Shown: positions 14,893-19,037 of the stretch, in pieces
Position numbering within the stretch: the stretch's first letter is position 1
Layout: every line of letters begins with the position of its first letter
Position numbers and translations under genes: made by a program
Assembly (NCBI GenBank): GCA_964343355.1
Contig: CAYFJC010000024.1
Coordinates: forward strand, 1 to 19,037
Source of the DNA: MED-G78 sp964343355
Lineage (GTDB): Bacteria > Pseudomonadota > Gammaproteobacteria > Magnimaribacterales > D2472
Length of the DNA: 19,037 bases
Reading direction: 5' to 3'
Notes under the pieces: generated by a model
Seen by the model: the letters and a program-made list of their open reading frames with translations, nothing else
Told to the model about the DNA's origin: nothing
Databases searched by the model: none

Positions 14893-16363
14893 ATTCTACT
14901 TTCTTAACATCCTCAGCTTTTATAACAAAAGAAAGGGCTATAAGAATTACAGCAATTACTAAGTAATACTTAATCATAAATGCAAATATAGGCTCAATGG
15001 ATAAAAGGCCATCAGACATAGCATCTCCTCCAAGCAATCCAGCTAAAACTCCACCAATAGCTGATGCAAGGAACCATAATCCAAACATTTGACCCATATA
15101 TCTTTTAGGAGAATACTTAGAAAAAGCTGCCAAACCTATAGGAGATAAAGCTAGTTCACCCCATGTTTGAATTGCATAAGTGATTAGTAACCATTGCATG
15201 CCAACAGGAGCAGATACCATTGCAAGGTTCACAGCGTAAATCATTACAATAAAACTAAGAGCCATAAATAAAAGACCTATTGCAAACTTTATAGGCAGAG
15301 AGGGATTCATGTTAATTCTACCTAAATAAGCCCACATACCTGCAAATATTGGAGCAAATATTACTACTAGTATCGGATTAGCAAATTGAAGCCAGCCAAT
15401 AGGCAAAGCAAAATTTCCAACTGTTAAATCAGTATAATCGCGAGCAAAAATACTTAAAGAACTTGCAGACTGATCAAAACCTGACCAAAAAGCTGCAGCT
15501 CCAATAAAGAGAGTAAATAGAAGAAAAAGATTTTTTCTTTCAGATGAATTCAATCCAGCAAACACGAATAAGTATAAGAAATATAGTCCAGCTACTATAG
15601 TTAAAAAATATGCGAAGTTTTCTGCAAAAGCTCTTGGATCAAAACTTATCAAGCCCAAAAGACCCATGCCAATAACAAGAAACATTCCAACAAGACTGAG
15701 CTTTGTCCATTTAATATAACTAGCTCGCTTTTCATCAGGCATGTCATTAGGCTCAGCTCCAGCTGATCCTAATAAATGTCTAAATTTTATATATTGATAC
15801 ACACCGAAAGACATTCCTATACCAGCAGCACCAAATCCATAATGCCATCCAATTTTTTCACCCAAGTAAGAACAAATAAGAAAACCTAGAGTTGATCCAA
15901 TATTTATAGACATATAGAAAATGGTATAGCCGGATTCTCTTCTATCATCGTCATCTTTATAAAGATTTCCAACTATTGTAGAAATATTACCTTTAAGTAA
16001 TCCGGTTCCTAAAACAATAAGAACAAGGCCAAGAAAAAATGTCTGATCCAATGGCAATGCCAATGTAAAATGGCCTATAGCAATAATAATAGCTCCTATT
16101 AGAACAGCTTTCTGATGACCTAAAATATTATCTGCAATCCACCCACCTGGCACAACCATAAAGTATACGAATCCTACATATATTCCATAAATTGCATTAG
16201 CTTCTATTGCTGACCAACCTAGCCCAGGATTAAAGCCTGTCATGGCTCCCGTCATATAAAGGACCAGTAACGCTCTCATGCCGTAATAAGACATTCTCTC
16301 CCACATTTCTGTAAGAAATAAAGTTCTCAAACCAATGGGGTGTCCAAAAAATCCTTTATCCAT
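14891..16363 (-). CDS. Proton-dependent oligopeptide transporter, POT/PTR2 family
   Basis: Inner-membrane symporter that takes up di- and tripeptides with protons. The 490 residues form about 14 hydrophobic segments. The family signatures are present: the ExxERxxYYG motif at 19-28 in helix 1 (proton coupling and selectivity), GLLKGN at 121-126 with Lys124 of helix 4, FYMSINIGSTLG at 149-160, the PTR2 signature FWSGFDQSASSLSIFA at 292-307, and GELALSPIGL at 402-411 with Glu403 of helix 10. A Shine-Dalgarno (AGGA) lies before the ATG. It diverges from an RDD gene across 49 bases and is followed by a small lysine-rich ORF. The family also contains nitrate and drug transporters in other organisms, but bacterial members with these motifs carry peptides. 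Which of the E. coli Dtp proteins it corresponds to cannot be told. Confidence 0.92.
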   Translation of the reverse strand: MDKGFFGHPIGLRTLFLTEMWERMSYYGMRALLVLYMTGAMTGFNPGLGWSAIEANAIYGIYVGFVYFMVVPGGWIADNILGHQKAVLIGAIIIAIGHFTLALPLDQTFFLGLVLIVLGTGLLKGNISTIVGNLYKDDDDRRESGYTIFYMSINIGSTLGFLICSYLGEKIGWHYGFGAAGIGMSFGVYQYIKFRHLLGSAGAEPNDMPDEKRASYIKWTKLSLVGMFLVIGMGLLGLISFDPRAFAENFAYFLTIVAGLYFLYLFVFAGLNSSERKNLFLLFTLFIGAAAFWSGFDQSASSLSIFARDYTDLTVGNFALPIGWLQFANPILVVIFAPIFAGMWAYLGRINMNPSLPIKFAIGLLFMALSFIVMIYAVNLAMVSAPVGMQWLLITYAIQTWGELALSPIGLAAFSKYSPKRYMGQMFGLWFLASAIGGVLAGLLGGDAMSDGLLSIEPIFAFMIKYYLVIAVILIALSFVIKAEDVKKVE

Positions 16364-16412
16364 AATCCTATTTCCTTTTATGTTGATCGAAGATTAAAAT
16401 ACTATAACTATT
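16364..16412. promoter_or_regulatory. Divergent promoter region of POT transporter and RDD gene
   Basis: These 49 AT-rich bases must contain the start signals of two divergent genes. The transporter side has an AGGA ribosome site. On the RDD side there is no Shine-Dalgarno; TAAAAT at 16395-16400 or TACTAT at 16400-16405 could be a -10 box that would start the transcript within a few bases of the RDD ATG. No convincing -35 was found for either direction. Confidence 0.4.
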
Positions 16413-16856
16413 ATGAATACACAATATAAAAATGTTTATCCCTTTAAGAGAATTGTTGCTTCGATTTACGATGGACTACTTTTACTGTCTGTTATTTTTG
16501 TTCTAGGATACCTTTCTATATTTATTTCTAATGGTTTAAATTGGGAACTTCCAGAAGATCCTAGTCAACCAATCCTGCCTGGATGGTATGCATTATTATT
16601 AATAAGCTTTTCAAGCTGGGGTTTTTTTAGCTTATTTTGGATTCGAGGAAATAAGACCCTTGGGATGGCTGTTTGGAAAATAGAAATTTATAGTGTAGAG
16701 GGCAATAAAATTACTCTCACTCAAACATTTAAAAGATTTTTCTGTAATTTAATAATTATGCTAATGCTAGGAATTCCTCTCATACAAATATATTTTACTA
16801 AAGAAAAAGTTGCTTTTAATGATCTTGTTTCTGGAACAAGATTAAGAATAATCTAG
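16413..16856 (+). CDS. RDD family integral membrane protein
   Basis: Small membrane protein of 147 residues with three hydrophobic segments at about 17-39, 57-77 and 108-128. The RDD family marks are visible: R13, A16 and D20 in the first helix (FKRIVASIYDG), GNKTLGM at 79-85 after the second, and NDLVSGTRL at 136-144 at the end. Members have been linked to ion or small-molecule transport in a few organisms, but the function of most is unknown, so none is assigned here. RDD genes are often found next to lptF-lptG in gammaproteobacteria, though usually not facing them. It has no Shine-Dalgarno. Its TAG stop shares the bases CTAG with the stop of lptG on the other strand, leaving no space for a separate terminator. 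Confidence 0.85.
   Translation: MNTQYKNVYPFKRIVASIYDGLLLLSVIFVLGYLSIFISNGLNWELPEDPSQPILPGWYALLLISFSSWGFFSLFWIRGNKTLGMAVWKIEIYSVEGNKITLTQTFKRFFCNLIIMLMLGIPLIQIYFTKEKVAFNDLVSGTRLRII
16822..16842. repeat. Hairpin in the 3' end of the RDD gene
   Basis: ATCTTGTT (16822-16829) pairs perfectly with AACAAGAT (16835-16842) around a five-base loop. It lies 11 bases before the RDD stop codon and just beyond the lptG stop on the opposite strand. Neither side has an immediate T-run, so it is at best a weak terminator. It also falls on codons of the conserved DLVSGTRL motif, so it may simply reflect coding. Confidence 0.35.
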
Positions 16857-17929
16857 ATTCTCTTATAAAAAATAAAACTCACCATTATTACTAGAAATAT
16901 TGGAAGCAAGACAGCCAATAAAACACTAAGTGAATAAGTAATAAATAAGCTAACAGCTAGATCCTGAATTACGCTGTAAATAAAACCACAAACCACGCCA
17001 AATATAATTTTTGTTCCCATTGGTGAGTCTCTTAGCGAACCAAACATAAGCGAGCCAGCTAGAATCATTATTGCTAGTGCAGAAATTGGTAATAAAAGAG
17101 TTTTATAAATATTCTTTTCTAATTCTGCTTTAAAAGAATTATCTTTGATGGAATTTAAGCCTTTTAAATCAATCAAGTAACCTATTTGATCTGAAAGTTT
17201 TATATTTTTGATATTTGGAGATGTGAGTTGAAGCACTTTTGGAAAATTAAAAGGAATTTCTTGAAATGAGACTTCGTTATCCATAAAATTTTTAAAGATA
17301 AATGGTTTAGACAGATTAATGCTTTTTTTCTCTATTGTTGCTTCATTTGAGCTTGCTGAATATATAACCCTTCCCTCGATAACTTTTATAATTGATACTT
17401 GGTAGAGCATTTTGTTATCTTTAATAAAATATTGAAGATATGTCCCCTCATCTTCAATCCATTGTGGACTTGCATTCTTTTTATTTTGAGACGTCGATGT
17501 AATCAAATTCTTTTGTATTTCTGCATCCATAGATAAATCTTTAAAGTAATATTCATCACTAACAAGAAATATTAATATCATCGCCATAGCTCCGAAGGAA
17601 GATATTATTGAGATTCTTAATGGAGAAAATCCACCTGATCTAAGCATACCAAGATTCCCCTCTTGTTGGGAAATACTCATAGAAATAAGCAATCCTAAGA
17701 GGCACGAGCCCTCAAGATATGTTGATGCTCTATGCGGGATAACTCCTAAGACATAGTCTAATAATTGATAAAAGCTATACACAGGTGAAATATCTTCTAT
17801 TTCAGCAATAACTAAAAAAATAGTGTCTAAAGCAATGAAAAGTAAAAAAACTAACCAGGAGATAATAAAAGTTCTTTGAATCAGATATCTTGAAAAAATT
17901 CCAAAATTTGAAACTATGCTAATAGCCAT
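16853..17929 (-). CDS. lptG: LPS export permease LptG
   Basis: Inner-membrane half of the LptB2FG ABC transporter, which pulls LPS out of the inner membrane and feeds it to LptC and the periplasmic bridge. The 358 residues equal the E. coli size (360). Helix 1 is at about 20-42, helices 2-3 at about 72-122, the periplasmic beta-jellyroll at about 130-270, and helices 4-6 at about 276-296, 305-327 and 331-356. The FGSLRDSPMG stretch at 296-305 matches the conserved LptG segment after helix 4. The ATG lies 16 bases inside the end of lptF, so the two are translated together. The TAG stop overlaps the stop of the convergent RDD gene. Confidence 0.94.
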   Translation of the reverse strand: MAISIVSNFGIFSRYLIQRTFIISWLVFLLFIALDTIFLVIAEIEDISPVYSFYQLLDYVLGVIPHRASTYLEGSCLLGLLISMSISQQEGNLGMLRSGGFSPLRISIISSFGAMAMILIFLVSDEYYFKDLSMDAEIQKNLITSTSQNKKNASPQWIEDEGTYLQYFIKDNKMLYQVSIIKVIEGRVIYSASSNEATIEKKSINLSKPFIFKNFMDNEVSFQEIPFNFPKVLQLTSPNIKNIKLSDQIGYLIDLKGLNSIKDNSFKAELEKNIYKTLLLPISALAIMILAGSLMFGSLRDSPMGTKIIFGVVCGFIYSVIQDLAVSLFITYSLSVLLAVLLPIFLVIMVSFIFYKRI

Positions 17930-19037
17930 ATTGATAAGATAAATAAGAAGATTGCTATGATAGATTTTTTAGAAATGCTATTTGATGACAATATATTAAA
18001 ATCTAAATTAAAATAATATTTAGAAAAGTATAGGAATGCTAGAGCAAAAAAGAAAGCATGAACCCACCAAAGCCCAAAGCTAGAAAGGAGTCCGCCTGTG
18101 ATCATAGATTCTCTGCTTACTACAAGAAGGCTAATATAGAGCATATAGATAAATAAACCTGGGACAATGCCTCCAAATCGACCCTGTCTTGGCTTAACTT
18201 TACCAATAAATATACCAAGAAATAATAAATTGATAATTGTTAAAGGGATTGAAAGATTCCATTGAAAGCTAGCATTAGCAGAATTGTTTGAAAAATCATA
18301 AACCTTATTCAGTCTAGCTTTTTTATCGGATTCCAAGTCATTTTTTAAATCGTAATTAAATTCTCCAAATTGAGTAATCACTTGTTGCTCTGGATTTATA
18401 ACATCTGAATAAATTAAACCATCTATAAATAATATATTTGATGCATTATCCAATTCTGAGATTGATAGTTCTTTTGATATTACTAGAGATGCTGAACTAA
18501 TATCTCCTGATATAAAAAGAACATCTTCGAGCATCTCATCATTTACCTTATGTGCCTTTATATAATTACCTTTTCCTACCTCAGTAAGCTCATCAGGCTG
18601 AAGAGATTGAATTTTTTCTGTGAAAGTTTTAGACGCCATTAATTCTTTAGATAGAGCTTTTGTATATGGAGCTATATTTAAACTTAATATCGCAGTAATT
18701 ATTAAAAACATTAGTGCTTGCGGAAATAGATATTTAATAATGCTTAATAATGATTTTCCTCCAGTAAATATTGCGTATATTTCATTATCGCCATAAAGCC
18801 TACTGGTAGTAATAAGAACTCCTAGAAAAAACGACAAAGGAATAAGTAAAGTTATAAAGTCTGGCATCCTTAAGGCAATAACAGGAATAATAATACTTGG
18901 ATCTATGGATCCAGCAGCAGCTTGTTCGTAGTAACCAACAAGTCTAGATGCTATGACTAGAAGAAAAAATATCAATAAACAACCTAAAGTCGTCTTAAAG
19001 ACCTCGAGATTGATACTTTTAGCAAGAATATCTTTTT
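17914..19037 (-). CDS. lptF: LPS export permease LptF, N-terminus beyond window edge
   Basis: Partner permease of LptG in the LPS export complex. The frame stays open from the TAG at 17914-17916 to the right edge, 373 codons. A TTG at 18973-18975 could be taken as a start, but it falls in the middle of the first transmembrane helix; the 20 codons before it (ILAKSINLEVFKTTLGC and neighbours) align in character with the N-terminus of E. coli LptF, so the true start should lie only a few codons past the edge. Visible features: helix 1 at the edge, paired helices around RMPDFITLLIPLSFFLG, a periplasmic jellyroll of about 130 residues, and the conserved VKPRQGR segment between helices 4 and 5. lptF commonly diverges from pepA, which may be the next gene outside. 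Confidence 0.93.
   Translation of the reverse strand, partial: KDILAKSINLEVFKTTLGCLLIFFLLVIASRLVGYYEQAAAGSIDPSIIIPVIALRMPDFITLLIPLSFFLGVLITTSRLYGDNEIYAIFTGGKSLLSIIKYLFPQALMFLIITAILSLNIAPYTKALSKELMASKTFTEKIQSLQPDELTEVGKGNYIKAHKVNDEMLEDVLFISGDISSASLVISKELSISELDNASNILFIDGLIYSDVINPEQQVITQFGEFNYDLKNDLESDKKARLNKVYDFSNNSANASFQWNLSIPLTIINLLFLGIFIGKVKPRQGRFGGIVPGLFIYMLYISLLVVSRESMITGGLLSSFGLWWVHAFFFALAFLYFSKYYFNLDFNILSSNSISKKSIIAIFLFILSIWLLA

Noticed and set aside
1..19037. Search for mobile elements, CRISPR, tRNA/rRNA and defence genes
   Set aside because: No direct-repeat arrays, terminal repeats, transposase or integrase motifs, or RNA gene cores were seen; all long frames are housekeeping genes.

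Overview
The window is a gene-dense, AT-rich (by eye about one third G+C) chromosomal segment from a Gram-negative bacterium. It carries fifteen recognisable genes, two of them cut by the window edges, plus one 39-codon gene that is easily overlooked. The protein sequences and gene order fit a gammaproteobacterium. LptF/LptG imply an outer membrane with LPS. The run carA-carB-greA-rlmE-ftsH-glmM-tpiA matches the Pseudomonas-type cluster with some members missing, and map-glnD-dapD is a gammaproteobacterial arrangement. Low G+C, very small gaps (about 296 non-coding bases in 19 kb, roughly 1.6 %) and many overlapping genes suggest a streamlined, probably marine lineage such as SAR86. That taxonomic guess is an inference. 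No rRNA, tRNA, CRISPR array, insertion sequence or phage gene was seen.

Left block (1-9260, all minus strand, read right to left): carA, carB, greA, rlmE, ftsH, glmM, tpiA. It combines carbamoyl phosphate synthesis (arginine and pyrimidines), transcript-cleavage factor GreA, the 23S rRNA 2'-O-methyltransferase RlmE, the membrane protease FtsH, phosphoglucosamine mutase for UDP-GlcNAc, and triosephosphate isomerase. Compared with the Pseudomonas order recalled from general knowledge, folP is missing between ftsH and glmM. A 154-base divergent region (9261-9414) separates this block from the next and holds a perfect 10-bp inverted repeat and homopolymer tracts.

Middle block (9415-14780, plus strand): map, glnD, dapD, dapE, tightly packed. 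It links N-terminal methionine removal, PII uridylylation (nitrogen sensing) and two steps of the succinylase route to diaminopimelate and lysine. It ends in a hairpin plus T-run that lies inside a convergent 39-codon lysine-rich gene.

Right block (14761-19037): a POT-family peptide/H+ symporter with the small lysine-rich gene behind it (minus), a divergent RDD-family membrane protein (plus), and lptF-lptG (minus), the permease pair of the LPS export machine. The RDD gene and lptG converge on one shared CTAG that supplies both stop codons. lptF runs off the right edge; its start is not in the window.

No obvious new multi-gene system stands out; nearly everything is core housekeeping. The best unexplained signals are (i) perfect TATAAT boxes placed exactly six bases before the ATG of greA and dapD, which would give leaderless mRNAs, with a similar box near glmM; (ii) the unannotated 39-residue lysine-rich ORF whose start lies in the arm of a 12-bp hairpin that also looks like the dapE terminator; and (iii) the dyad between carA and map.
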